This document shows positions 11,052-22,639 of a stretch of DNA of 64,000 bases, one piece after another. Location of the stretch: the NCBI GenBank assembly GCA_011316305.1, contig SAUG01000035.1, forward strand, positions 434,001-498,000. Direction: 5' to 3'. Below the pieces are notes generated by a model. It had not been told where the DNA came from, did not search any database, and worked only from the letters and a program-made list of their open reading frames with translations. The position numbers were made by a program, and so were the translations under genes. Position 1 is the first letter of the stretch; every line of letters starts with the position of its first letter. The DNA comes from Rusavskia elegans. Lineage: Eukaryota > Ascomycota > Lecanoromycetes > Teloschistales > Teloschistaceae.

Positions 11052-12620
11052 ATGGTTCTCCAAGATTTGGGACGGCGCATCAATAGCGCCGTCTCTGATC
11101 TCACCAGGTCGCCCAACCTCGACGAGAAGGCGTTCGATGGTATGATCAAAGAAATATGCAAGGCCCTACTCGACGCCGACGTCAACGTCAAGCTCGTTCA
11201 ATCGCTTCGAACATCCATCAAAAGAACTGTCAATTTCAAGGACATCCCTCCTGCCGTCAACAAAAAACGCCTTATCCAGAAAGCCGTCTTCGACGAGCTC
11301 GTCAAGCTAGTCGACCCACATGCAGAACCTTTCAAGCCCAAGAAGGGGAAACCCAATATCATCATGTTCGTTGGACTCCAAGGTGCTGGTAAGACGACGA
11401 CCTGTACCAAATTAGCTCGCCATTACCAGACTCGCGGCTTCAAGTCATGTCTTGTCTGCGCCGACACTTTCCGCGCTGGTGCCTTTGATCAGCTGAAGCA
11501 AAACGCCACCAAAGCCAAAATCCCATACTTCGGCTCCCTCACATCTACAGATCCAGCTCAGGTAGCAGCGGAAGGTGTCGCCAAGTTCAAGAAGGAGAGA
11601 TTCGAGATTATCATAGTGGATACATCCGGCAGGCATCGGCAGGAGAAAGACCTGTTCGACGAGATGACGCAAATCCAGTCGGCCATCAAACCTGATCAGA
11701 CAATCATGGTACTGGATGCAACGATCGGTCAGCAGGCCGAGGCACAGAGCAAGGCCTTCAAAGAAACGGCAGACTATGGAGCAATCATCATCACCAAGAC
11801 CGACGGCCACGCTTCCGGGGGTGGAGCGATCTCAGCAGTGGCAGCCACACATACACCAATTGCATTCATGGGGACCGGGGAGCACATGCTTGATCTCGAG
11901 CGGTTCTCACCACAGCCATTCGTCAGCAAGTTGCTTGGAATGGGAGATGTTGCTGGTCTAGTAGAGCACGTCCAAGCGTTGAAATTGGATCAGAAAGACA
12001 CAATGAAGCATCTCGCGGAGGGCGTGTTTACCGTCCGAGATCTCCGAGACCAGCTGCAAAACATCATGAAGATGGGTCCTTTGTCGAAAATGGCTGGCAT
12101 GATCCCTGGCTTGGGTCAGATGATGGGTGGTATGGATGACGAGGAGGGCAGTATGAAGATGAAACGCATGATCTATATTTGTGACAGCATGACGAACAAA
12201 GAACTCGACAGCGATGGCAAGATGTTCGTGGACCAACCGACTCGGATGACGAGGGTTGCGCTGGGTTCGGGAACATCTGTGCGGGAAGTCGAAGAGCTGC
12301 TATCGCAAAGGCAAGTCATGGGCCAGATGGCGAAGCGCGTTGGAGGAATGAGCAAGAACATGAACAAAGCTCAGGGAGCAATGGGCGGAAACAATAAGAA
12401 ACAGCAAATGGCGGCTATGCAGCAGCGGATGCAGAGCATGGGCCAAAAAGGAGCTCCTGGAGGAGAGGCTGGAATGGCCGAGATGATGAAGATGCTGGGA
12501 GGGATGGGCGGAAGCGGTGGAGGCATGCCTGATCTTTCCAAGATGATGAGCAGTCTTGGAGGTCTAGGTGGAATGGGTGGAATGGGGGGAGGACCTGCCG
12601 GAAGAGGAGGTAGGAGGTAA
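11052..12620 (+). CDS. SRP54: Signal recognition particle 54-kDa subunit
   Basis: GTPase subunit that binds signal peptides and targets ribosomes to the ER through the SRP receptor. 522 residues, single exon. N domain at residues ~1-90; G domain with G1 '[15 protein letters not shown]', '[15 protein letters not shown]', G3 '[14 protein letters not shown]', G4 '[12 protein letters not shown]'. The methionine-rich M domain ('[17 protein letters not shown]') binds 7S RNA and signal peptide. The C-terminal tail is Gly/Met-rich and low-complexity ('[16 protein letters not shown]'), a common fungal feature. Length is normal for the family. Confidence 0.97.
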   Translation: MVLQDLGRRINSAVSDLTRSPNLDEKAFDGMIKEICKALLDADVNVKLVQSLRTSIKRTVNFKDIPPAVNKKRLIQKAVFDELVKLVDPHAEPFKPKKGKPNIIMFVGLQGAGKTTTCTKLARHYQTRGFKSCLVCADTFRAGAFDQLKQNATKAKIPYFGSLTSTDPAQVAAEGVAKFKKERFEIIIVDTSGRHRQEKDLFDEMTQIQSAIKPDQTIMVLDATIGQQAEAQSKAFKETADYGAIIITKTDGHASGGGAISAVAATHTPIAFMGTGEHMLDLERFSPQPFVSKLLGMGDVAGLVEHVQALKLDQKDTMKHLAEGVFTVRDLRDQLQNIMKMGPLSKMAGMIPGLGQMMGGMDDEEGSMKMKRMIYICDSMTNKELDSDGKMFVDQPTRMTRVALGSGTSVREVEELLSQRQVMGQMAKRVGGMSKNMNKAQGAMGGNNKKQQMAAMQQRMQSMGQKGAPGGEAGMAEMMKMLGGMGGSGGGMPDLSKMMSSLGGLGGMGGMGGGPAGRGGRR

Positions 12621-13662
12621 TAACCACCGTTGGGTTAACTCGACATGACGGCTGCATAGCGCGGCGTTCAGGATTGCCGCTTAGGCTGTATAGGAAAGTG
12701 TTTGGTCGCGGTAGGACTTTCCTATCAACGTACTTTGACTTCTCCTTGGCAATCACTACCTTGTCACCTTCAATGCGGCATTACATCTCAAACTACGACT
12801 GCTACTCCTTCAAGCCTATGCACCAGTCTAGCAGTATTCAGGGATCGTTGGAACGATGTCCCGCCTCGAGGTATCGACTGTCAACCACAAGGAATGATTT
12901 GCCAAGATCGATGGTTTCGAAAGCTTTTCGCAAGAGCTCAAACTTCAACCTCACGTCCTCAACAGTTACCATCAAACGAATATTGCTCGGACCCAAGGAC
13001 GACGGCTGGTGATCTGCTGCTTACTTTCTGGAACAAGACAACCCCGCCACTAAGCCTACGTAACGTCCAGTCAGGCTGAAGCATACAGCACCAGGTATAA
13101 TATGCGAGAGCGGCTCCCCCAACACCGTTCTCTTCTCACTCGTCCAATCCCATTCCCCATCAGAATCCTCCGCCCGCAATCTGGCCATCGAACATGGGTC
13201 TCTTCAGAGGAGCAATCCTCGACTCGGATCGTGTCCCGGAAGGCAAAGCCAGCTTGCTCTCACAACCATGCCTTAGTTACCCCACATGTATGGTCAGCAT
13301 CTGACAGGCATTGCATCATCTTATCGTTCACCGTCTTTCTTGGTCAAGGTACGCAGTAGCATTTGTCTGCCTGGGCCACGGTGTCGGGGGGCGAAGTTGG
13401 TACCGATATGTTGATTTCAAATGGGAGTAGGTCATGGTATGTGTTACACTTGGTATACTCTTTGTGAAGGGCCTCTTCACTTCACGAATGTTTGACCTAT
13501 CACTCTTCGGAGTTGCAGGTCAAGTCCGAAGCTTTCTATGTTAAAAGATGACCGTTACCCCTTTGTTAATGAGTCCTTCTAAATCGGTATTCCTCACCAT
13601 CGACATATAACATCTCTTCTCTGATGTTTATTGAATATCGGAACCACTACCACGAATCGAAC
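12621..13662. other. Intergenic, no gene seen
   Basis: About 1 kb between SRP54 and the O-methyltransferase. Several frames of 60-125 codons exist on the plus strand but show no motifs, splice logic or protein-like composition. Confidence 0.45.
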
Positions 13663-15054
13663 ATGGCTGCTCCAGATATTCAGGTCCAAAGCCTGATTGG
13701 CGAGCTGCACAAATACACAGAGCCCAGCAACATGAATGAAGATTCACGCGTAGCTCTTCTGAAGGCTTGTAAGGACATGCAGTACAAGCTGGAATCATCC
13801 AGAGAGACCGCCAACAGACTTCACTATGCTGTTTGTATTCCGTCCTTGCAATGGGATATTCATGCTGAAATGCATACATATCAGGGCATGGACCTTGCCG
13901 TTGCCCACATCTTCAACACCATCAAGCTGTTGCACGTGCTTATCAAGCACCAGGAGTCTCCAATCTCTACAGATGAACTTGCAAAGGAGACCAACACTGA
14001 TCCGGTGTTATTGGGTATATGACTCCCAAAGTAATCGCTTTATACAGATGTTAAGCGTCCAACAGCTCGTCTCCTGAGGTACGCGGCCTCCGTAGGCATC
14101 GTTACCCAAACCAAGCCAGATGCATGGAGCCCGTCCCACATCACCCATTCCCTTGCCGAACCGAGCAGCGAAGCCAACATCACCGAAGCGTAAGCCCTCT
14201 CACTATCACTCATGATGCAGAACGAAGATCCCCCTAACGACTCATCTCACCCCAGCTTCATCTGCGAATTCCCCTTCCTCATCGACCTTCCCACCTTCCT
14301 CTCCCACACACACTACAAAAACCCTTCCAGCAGCACCCACACCCTCCATCAGTTCGCCCACAAAACAGACAAGCACTGGTTCGACTGGGCCACCACCGAA
14401 AACCCAAAACACTACGCTGCCCTCAACCAATTCATGGCCGCGAACCTACACGCCAAAACCGGCATCGACGTCTTCCCCTTCGAATCTATCCTCCCGAACC
14501 TCTTCAGCCCTACAGAACCCTCCACACTCCTATCCCCCGTACAAACCCTCTTCATCGACATCGGCGGCGGCCGCGGCCAAATCTGCGAAGCCTTCAAATC
14601 CCGCTTCCCCTCCCCTCCCTCCGGCGGCCGCGTCATCGTCCAAGACCTCCCGCAAACCCTATCCGGCGTCCCCACACCCTCAACCACAGGCATCGAAGCC
14701 ATCCCGCACAACTTCTTCGAGCCGAATCCCATCACCGGTGCGAAAATCTACTATCTCCGTCACGTGCTGCACGATTGGCCCGACCATCAATGCCGTGAGA
14801 TTTTGCAGAATGTCAAGGATGCGATGGACGAGAAAAGTATACTGTTGGTCGATGATAAGGTGGTGCCGGATATGGGCGCCAGTACGGTGGCGGCGGCGTT
14901 GGATCTGGGTATGATGTGTTGTTTCGCTAGTATGGAGCGGACGGAGGGGCAGTGGAGGGGTTTGATGGGGGAGGTCGGGATGAGGGTGGAGGGGGTATGG
15001 AGGTATACGGAGGATGTGGGGGATGCGGTGATGCTCGTTAGGAAGGGGGTGTGA
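13663..15054 (+). CDS. SAM-dependent O-methyltransferase (plant/fungal COMT-like)
   Basis: Methylates a hydroxyl of a small molecule using SAM; fungal relatives act in polyketide and phenolic pathways. Four exons: 13663-13830, 13885-14014, 14066-14189, 14256-15054, giving about 406 residues. Introns: 13831-13884 (54 nt, in frame), 14015-14065, 14190-14255. The N-terminal dimerisation/winged-helix part reads 'DPVLLARLLRYAASVGIV' across a splice. SAM-binding 'TLFIDIGGGRGQICEAF', then 'VIVQDLPQTL', 'YYLRHVLHDWPDHQCREIL' (the catalytic His region, H-D-W) and 'ILLVDDKVVPD'. An upstream in-frame ATG at 13624 would add 13 residues. No PKS, NRPS or P450 lies nearby, so a biosynthetic cluster is not supported. 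Confidence 0.88.
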
Positions 15055-15906
15055 GGGCTTGAGAGATGAAGGATCATAGAATGGTGGGGTTGCGACTTGT
15101 GTGAGGAGTAGAGGGAGGGGATGGAAGAGACTTTTTGAAGGGATAGAACGATAGAGTGATAAGGGCTTTCTTGCTTTCTTACCATTTTTTTTTGGTGGAC
15201 TAGTAGTAGGGAAGATCAGATTAGACCTATAGACTTTTTCTTTAAGCTTAGATGGGTGGACTCTAGTTCTAGCTGAGCCAAATTTCAAGTTCGTTTCCAT
15301 CGAACAAACTCTGAGCATGGTTCAGATTCGCGATAGAGGCAAGATAAAGCTGCAAGATGTCTCTACTCGAGATCTAAGGAGGGAAATACGGGTATCCCTC
15401 GCTAGGGCATTCGATTCAGGGGCTTGCCGTCTGGATAGTCGATCGCAGTAGGTAAGGGGATACAACAGTCGGTACCTCGATTGCGGTTATCGTTGTACTA
15501 ATCACTGAGATCTTATAGTATAACTGCCTCCAATAATATCCGTGGTCGGTGTACAGACTGTATTGCGAATGATTTTCCTACAATGTAAGATGCTGGATCG
15601 GTTGACCCGTGAATTCGAATGCCACAACCAGAAGGGGAGGTGAGCTGGATCCATCCATATTCGATATCATGCTTTATGAACTCAACCGTGTGTTTATATG
15701 GACTTTGACGGAGTACTCAAATCTACCATCTTGTTTTTTCGTCATGTTTGTTCATTTCAAATTGCCTTTTCGAATGCCTTTTCGTTGGCTATATTCCACC
15801 AGGAGTGTCTGGAAGGAACCCTCTACATGCGTAGCATAAGACTGCCTGCCATAAGTCATTTCACCGATATCTCATATCTCTCGAACCTCACCCACCCCGT
15901 CCCTAC
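15055..15906. other. Convergent intergenic region
   Basis: Lies between the 3' ends of the O-methyltransferase and GluRS genes. No coding feature is supported; an A/T-rich stretch with a T9 run near 15185-15193 could be part of a 3' end. Confidence 0.45.
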
Positions 15907-18163
15907 TCATTTCCCCGCATTCACCTTCCCCGTCGGAATACAAAACGCTACCGCGCTCTCCCCATGCTTAAACGCCCTATCCACCCTAAAATACCCCTTT
16001 CTCTCGAACTGTATGACCTCCCCTTCCTGCACCCCCGCTAAATTCCCATCCGCCACCGCCTTGGTCCTGAACTCCGTCTTCTCGGTCAAGAAATCATCCA
16101 CATTATCCTCCTCCTCCAACTTATCCTTCGTGATAAGGAAATCAAAATCCACTAATTCCACCGGTATGAGCTCCTGGCCTGATTTGGCGAGCCAGGTGAT
16201 TTTCTGCTTGGTGGTTTTGACGTCGCCTTGCAGATGCAAATCGAGTTCGAGGGCCGTGACGAGGGATGTGTGAAGGGGGTTTAGCGAATGGGTGATTTTG
16301 CGCACGATGGCGTTGCCCCAGTTCATGAGGGTTATTTCTTCGTCGGCGGTGAATGATTGGGCGTCGGATTGGTCGATGAGGATTTCGGAGCTGTAGGCTA
16401 CTTTCTTTGTGCCGAGTTCGGGGTTCTTGCCGTGTTTAGGTTTGTCTTCGGTGTACGGTGCTACGCGGGCCCCTTTCACTGTAGCGGTGACGGCGTTTTC
16501 TAAGACGACGGCCGTGTGCCGCGGGGCGATAGGGTCGATGTATTTTTTGTTGGTGGCCCAGAAGAGGGTCCAGTCGAGGTTGACGATGTTGCGGCTGGGG
16601 CCTTGTTTGAGGATGAATTCGCGGAGGGCGTCGATGGTCATACCTCGACGGCGGATGCCGCGGATTGTGGGGAAGCGTGGGTCGTCCCAGCCCCAGACGT
16701 GGCCGGAGTCGACGAATTTGGTGAGTTTGCGTTTGGAGAGGAGAGTGCGGACGAAGTTCATGCGGGCGAAGTCCCAGATGTTCGGTTTCCGTAGATCTAA
16801 GGCGTCGAGCATCCAGTTGTATTGGGGATTGCGGTCTCGATATTCAATGGTCCTCAGAGCGTGCGTGATGCCTTCCATGGAGTCCACTATGGGGCAGGCG
16901 AAGTCGTAGGTGGGATAGACTTTCCATTTTTCTCCGGTGCGATGGTGAGGTTGGGGGTTACAACGGTAGATGACCGGATCCCTCATCGCTTTATTGGGAT
17001 TGTCTACGGATATCTTGGCCCGTACACACCATCTGACACCTTCCTCGTTACCCTTCTTCATCTCCTCGAAGCGTGCAAGGTTCTCCTCGATAGTAGCGTC
17101 TCTCCGTTTACTGGCAATCCCATCAAATCTTTCGTGCTGCATAGTCTCACGCTCGGTGTCATCGGCATAGGCTTTGTCAGCTTTCAGCAGCGCCACACAT
17201 TGGTCGTATAGCTGTTGGAAGTAGTCACTCGTATGGCTTGTTTTGTCTGGCTTTATGCCCATGAGCGCTAGATCCTCGACAATGGATTGCTGGAACTCTT
17301 CCTTTTCCTTGGAAGGATTGGTGTCATCGAAACGGCAAATCATTGTGCCTTTGTACATTTCATGAGCAAAGTAGTCATTCAGCAAGGCCGCTTTAGCATG
17401 ACCAATGTGGAGGTAACCCCTTGATAGAAGAAATTAGTCTTCGCATGCCATAAAAATTCATTTCATACGAATTTCAACCAAGGTATCGAAAGCACTGTTT
17501 GCCGAACATACGGATGACTTACGATGGTTCTGGCGGAAATCTAGTCACGACCCCTTTGTCAGTATCTGGCAGAGCGATATCATAATTCGCACCCTCCTTG
17601 CTTTTAGCGACCTTCCGTTCCTGTGCATGAGCGTTCAACGACTGCACTACAGGAGCGATCCAGTCATTGGTCTCTTCGATCCATTTGAACCAACGAATGA
17701 CATTTATCATGACACCCTTTTTAATTGCGGCATATGCTATTTTGTTGCCCCGAATGGCGCCCCAAACAGCTAAGTCGGCAGCTGTGAGTGTATATCCCAC
17801 AACGTAGGAGCGAAGTGTTAGATGATGGTCCAACTCGAGCAATGGACCTTCAATGGACTTGAAGTCGGTGGGGGCGAGATTGCTAACACGACCGCCAACC
17901 ACCCACTCATCGACCGCTTGACGATCCTGTCCATGCAGTATCTTGCTTTCCATAAGCTTTACATTGATCGATGCGGAGGATTGTAAAGCCTCCCCGTTGT
18001 GCCAATCAAGCTTGACCGGCGTCTTTGCGTCGACTTCTTCGACATCTTGGAAACCGATGCTGATGTCTGCATCCTGATCATTGGTATTGATATAATGAAC
18101 CATCAGGAGGACAGGTAATGTAATTGCTTGATTGGCCTTGGAGGCAATCGTCAAAGCAGCCAT
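15907..18163 (-). CDS. GUS1: Glutamyl-tRNA synthetase, cytoplasmic
   Basis: Charges tRNA-Glu in the cytosol; class I synthetase of the eukaryote/archaeal type. Exons 17523-18163 and 15907-17419 with a 103-nt intron (17420-17522), about 717 residues. The N-terminal GST-like domain (residues ~1-190) mediates complex formation, in yeast with Arc1. The catalytic core shows the HIGH-like 'EPSGYLHIGHAKAALLN' (spanning the splice), 'CRFDDTNPSKE', and the KMSKS-like 'LLSKRKLTKFVD'. The C-terminal anticodon-binding beta-barrel domain is complete. Divergent from the uL1m gene (396 bp between starts). Confidence 0.95.
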
Positions 18164-18559
18164 CTTGTATGCTTGTCTTATCGGTTGGACTGGTCGAGGA
18201 CTAAAGCGGAGGATTCAATTTTTGGTACTGAACTGCCAGGCTGTTCGTAAGAATCTTATATATGACTCATGTGAGGAGTTATGCAACCACGACTGGCAAA
18301 GGAGATGCAATATTGCAAAGATTGGGGTCTCGACCTACAGGTACGTTGTATCTACTTGGAGTCAGGCATATGCACATGTTGAACGAAGCTGATTAGTCAG
18401 CGAACCTGTGGCTTTAGCGTTTCCTTGGCAAGCTTAACTACTCGTATTCGTATGCAGATCGTTGTCCGATAGACAACCTTTTGTGACAAAAGGTCCACGC
18501 AGGGCAATCGACAACTCAGCTTAGGATATCGCCTGCTCGATCGGCAAGTCCTGATAGAA
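18164..18559. promoter_or_regulatory. Shared divergent promoter region, GUS1 / MRPL1
   Basis: 396 bp between the opposing start codons of cytosolic GluRS and the mitochondrial ribosomal protein uL1m. No gene is seen inside and no specific element is recognised. Confidence 0.4.
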
Positions 18560-19576
18560 ATGAATACTCCACTGCTCGTTCCTCGAGCCTCCTTGCAACA
18601 CCTGCGAACGTCCGTCCAGCTGAATGCCCACCTCCTCGCCCTACGGAACGCTAACCTTCGGACATCTGTACGACATGCTTCAGGCAAAAGCATTGGTGAT
18701 AAAAGGGAAAGGGACCAGCCGAAGAAGAAGAAAAAAAGCAGAACTGTCTTCAAGCAATACGACCTGAAGAATGCCGAACAATTCTCCCTCTGCGATGCCA
18801 TGCGGTATGAAGTCTGCCTCTATTACAGATATCTAGGATCACTCTTAGCTGACACTTATTTTCTAGCTACATCCAAGCGTTCGAAGTTGGAAGACCACCA
18901 AACTCACCCAAGTACGATCTTGCAGTGAGGCTTCGTACTATTAAAAACGGCCCCACTGTACGCAATCGACTACGTCTGCCGCACGCCGTCAACACATCGC
19001 TACGGATCTGTGTCATCTGCCCGCCTGACAGTAAACATGCGGAAGCAGCAAAGAAAGCAGGCGCATCCGTCGTAGGGGAAGAAACAGTGTTTGACGCCGT
19101 TAAGGAGGGTCGGATCGAATTTGATCGCTGCATATGTCACCAGGATAGCGCCGGGAAGATGAACAAAGCTGGGCTTGGGAAGATACTAGGCCCTCGAGGG
19201 CTAATGCCAAGCGCAAAGTTTGGCACTATAGTCAAGGATGTCGGAGCAAGTGTGAAGGGTCTCATCGGAGGGAGCGAATACCGGGAGAGGAACGGAGTTC
19301 TGAGGATGGCTATTGGTCAATTGGGATTCACTCCGGAAGAAATCCAAACCAACATCAAAGCTTTCATGTCCGAGGTCAAGAAGGACATTGCATTGCTGAG
19401 CGATAGAATCAATAAGGAGATCCATGAGGTGGTGAGTCGGTACTAAGTTTTGAGTATCTCACACACTACTAACACTCCTTCAGGTCTTGAGCTCAACCAA
19501 CGCTCCAGGTTTCACTCTGAACGGCGAGTTCAGAAGTCCAGACTCACCTCCGACCCGAGATCTATCAGTGCTGTAA
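18560..19576 (+). CDS. MRPL1: Mitochondrial large-subunit ribosomal protein uL1m
   Basis: Structural protein of the mitoribosome L1 stalk. Exons 18560-18804, 18867-19431, 19484-19576; introns of 62 and 52 nt; about 300 residues. The N-terminus is Arg-rich and lacks acidic residues (mitochondrial presequence), followed by a basic 'PKKKKKSRTVFKQYD'. The L1 domain includes 'YIQAFEVGRPPNSPKYDLAV', 'NTSLRICVICPPDSKHAEAA', the signature 'LGKILGPRGLMPSAKFGT' and 'FTPEEIQTNIKAFM'. The third exon supplies the C-terminal strand 'VLSSTNAPGFTLNGEF'. All three exons change frame, so the splicing is well constrained. Confidence 0.93.
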
Positions 19577-19700
19577 ATACATTTGAGCAAACGTTGCCAT
19601 CATTTAGATCTTACGCAGGGACAAGTCCTTCCCCAGTCCAACCAAACATCGTGCAAACTCCATGCTAAAACACCCCATGATCACGGCTCTTATGGTCATG

Positions 19701-20590
19701 TTATGGCTTCCGTTGCTTCAGAAGTTTCGCTGCCTCCTGGGACTCGTCCAGATCTCGATAGATGGCGAGTAACTTCATTATGTATTCTGTGTCTTGGCCA
19801 CCAGCCTGCTTCAAAGCATTCCCCACATCCAAAAGTATCGTGTTTTTCACCTTTGTCATTCTCGCCTCTTGTCTGACAATGAATGGATGATCTGATCCCA
19901 CACGCTTCATGATCCGCTGTGCGAGCAAATATTGTTGTGTATGCCTGCTCAGCCGTGATATCGACATGCCACCTTCGTGGCCCTCATCGCTCTCTTCACC
20001 GCTGTCACTGATCTCAGAAGCAATCTCCGCCTCCGCGTTGTTCGTATGCGATCCATTGGTTGTCATCATCAGGCTCTGCTCCAACTCGCAGAGTGTCTGA
20101 TCGATGTCCAATAACGCGCGGCCAACCTGCATCTGCCTCCTAATCTCTTTCCTCTGGTTGATCAATGCCTCGGTCTCCTTCCTTCGCCCATCAACTATAG
20201 CTTTCATGCCCTCGACATCTCTTTTGAAACCTAGCAGACCCAATCGGACCTCCTCGATCTTTTCATCCCCGCCTCGTAGATTGCTGCCCAACGACAAGAA
20301 GTCCTCATAATTTTCATTGACGAGATCGAGCAATTCTTTGCTGATCTCCTGACTCCTCGAGCGAAGGTCGGTTCGCAGGTCCTCGAGAGTCTGATGACGG
20401 TTCCGAAGGGTTGAGAGATAGTTGTGGGGATCGAATTCCGGCGTCAGGAACGCGGATCGTGCAAGTGGTTTTGGGTATGGAAGGTTATCTTCACCAGAAT
20501 CCTCTGAGTCAGATCCATCGAACTATGCCTGAAATCAATTTCAGATCTTCAGCTAAGATGGCACGAACTTACGAAGAATCGATTAGACAT
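19701..20590 (-). CDS. COG2: Conserved oligomeric Golgi complex subunit 2 (short fungal form)
   Basis: Subunit of the COG tether for retrograde intra-Golgi vesicles. Exon 1 is only 18 nt (20573-20590, MSNRFF); a 50-nt intron (20523-20572) ends at CATAG because the nearer CAG would bring a TAG into frame. Exon 2 (19701-20522) encodes 'RSAFLTPEFDPHNYLSTLRN' and 'VNENYEDFLSLGSNLRGGDE', the conserved COG2 N-terminal helices, then a long coiled coil. 279 residues, matching the short COG2 N-terminal-domain proteins of filamentous fungi. Divergent from TAF11 with 129 bp between. Confidence 0.9.
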
Positions 20591-20719
20591 TCTGAAAATG
20601 GTCGAGGAGGGGTCTGAGGAGGAGCGGGATCGAAGCTCTATTCAGCCCTATGGAAGTCCCTTTCCTCCACATGCTCCATCAACAACCGCATTCAATGATT
20701 GAATCCAGATTTCCTCAAC
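20591..20719. promoter_or_regulatory. Compact bidirectional promoter, COG2 / TAF11
   Basis: Only 129 bp separate the start codons of COG2 (minus) and TAF11 (plus), so the 5' UTRs must be very short or overlap. Confidence 0.5.
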
Positions 20720-22145
20720 ATGGCTTCACCAATCTACCGATCACCGGCAACCTCACCGCCATATCCAGCCTCAGCGAGTCTACCAAACCCGAAAAAGCGA
20801 CCATCTCTTTCCGTGACTTCTCAAGGACCAGCTGCAAAGCGGCGAAAACCTACCAACGCTTCGCAAAATTCAACACCTGCTACTTCTCATCCACTCCGTC
20901 AAACATCGTTCCCTCCCCACGAATCGGCCATCGATACCGGAGAGCGAAGTCCAAGCGTGGACAGTGATGTGACTGGGCATCAGAGCGTCATGACATCTGC
21001 GACTGGAAAACCTAAGCCTAAGAAGAGGGGTAGAAAGAGGAAAACAGATGAAGCTACCGTCGTTAGTGGAGGCAGAGCAGCTCCCGCAGCGGATACAGCC
21101 AGTGCAGTTGGTCAGCCAGCGGATGAGCCAGAGGACGAGGAAGATGATGCGGACGCCGAGGTTATGGGGGATCAGGAGAAACAACGCAGGGAGCAACAAA
21201 AGCAGAAAGAAAAGGCAGACCTATCGTGAGTGTCTCATATGGATGCACTTCAATTGCGCTGTAGCTTTCATATGGCCGGATTGGAGCTAATACAAGCCTT
21301 GTTCTCGCAGAGTTCTTGTCGATCACTTCACCCCCAATCAGAGTGCTCGTTACGAAATGATGCGCCGGGTCAAGCTCCGCAAGGAAACCGTCAGAAGAAT
21401 CGTCAACCAGACCCTCTCCCAATCCGTGCCTCCCTCAATTGTCACAGGTATTATCGGCTATACCAAGGTCTACATGGGGCTACTTGTTGAGCGAGCACGC
21501 GACGTTCAAGAGCAGAATGCCGCTGTAGCAGCCTATCCGAGCCCTCCATCAGAGCCGCAGTCATCTGCTACTATGATTGCAAGCCAGTCAACTCTCGGTA
21601 ATACTCAAAGCAACGCCATCCCCACCTCTTCATTCGGAAGTACTACCACCGCTGCTCTCAATGGGCCTTTCACCACCTCGCCAAATGACACCCACAATCC
21701 GCAGCCGGAGATTGATGGCGATATGGATCGTCCTCCCGAGATCGACCATAATGACATCTTCGGCACCTCTTTCACACCGCCTCCACGACCTGTCACACCG
21801 TCTCCACGACCTGTCACAACCCTCTCTCAACCCTCTCCAATCAGTGGCCTCAAATCGACGCCAAATCCGGTCCAACAGACTCAAAACCTTTCATTCGACG
21901 CTTCTATCTCTAGCGCTCCAGAATTAAGCCATATCACTACCTCTCCCTCGCCAAAGGCCAAACCCAGGGTGAAGACAAAAGACCTAGGTCCACTATTACC
22001 GGACGACTTTCGAGAAGCATTGCGGCGAGTCAAGCGAGATGGGGACTTTGGCGAGATAGGGCAAAGTGCTTCAAGTCTAATGGGGATTGGATTGCAGGGC
22101 ACTTTCGCTGCAGGCAGGGGAAAGGGACGACGGTTGTTTAGATGA
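20720..22145 (+). CDS. TAF11: TFIID subunit TAF11 (hTAFII28-like histone-fold protein)
   Basis: Histone-fold partner of TAF13 in TFIID. Exons 20720-21225 and 21311-22145, 85-nt intron; about 446 residues. The N-terminal ~170 residues are disordered: basic 'KPKPKKRGRKRKTDE', then strongly acidic 'EPEDEEDDADAEV' and a charged coil. The histone fold straddles the splice: 'VLVDHFTPNQSARYEMMRRV', 'VRRIVNQTLSQSVPPSIVTG', 'IIGYTKVYMGLLVERARDVQ'. After a Ser/Pro/Thr-rich insert comes the conserved 'LGPLLPDDFREALRRVKRDG' C-terminal block. The first ATG (20720) is used; the open frame extends upstream only from a TTG. Followed in tandem by TAF6. Confidence 0.92.
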
Positions 22146-22639
22146 TGGTAATGCTCACACTAGTGACCTGGCGGCCACAGCATCACTATACATTGGCTGG
22201 CTACATGTCGCTTCTGCCCCTTCGCAACACTGTTATAGAGGTTTCGACACTTTGAATGGGCCATATTTGAGACAGCAATCCAGGCACCTCAATGATTGCG
22301 CCTAGATTAATGCGTGCTAAGCAGCTAATGTAATGATGCACATTTCAGCCTTAGGGGCAACAAATTGACTAGCGGCTGCGGCGGCGTATGTCGGCTGTGC
22401 GCTTGCGGCTATCACTTCAAACAACTCCCAACATCACCAATCCACCACCCTGGCCGGTGACTATCATTGTCGAGTCGCTTGTCACATTGTGAACTCGTAG
22501 TATTTGCATTGCTTTGAACTTTTTGGACACTATATGAAGGTCATGGAGTGAACATGCGGGGATGAAAACAACCTTGCCCTCCAGTCAAGCAAGTGAATTC
22601 TCCAAAGGATAATACTCAGCGCGAAGGGCCACCATCACC
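22146..22639. other. TAF11-TAF6 intergenic spacer
   Basis: About 0.5 kb between two tandem plus-strand genes. It should contain the TAF11 terminator and TAF6 promoter; no gene is seen. Confidence 0.5.

Noticed and set aside
13663..15054. O-methyltransferase as marker of a secondary-metabolite cluster
   Set aside because: Neighbours are SRP54 and GluRS; no PKS, NRPS, P450 or transcription factor is nearby.
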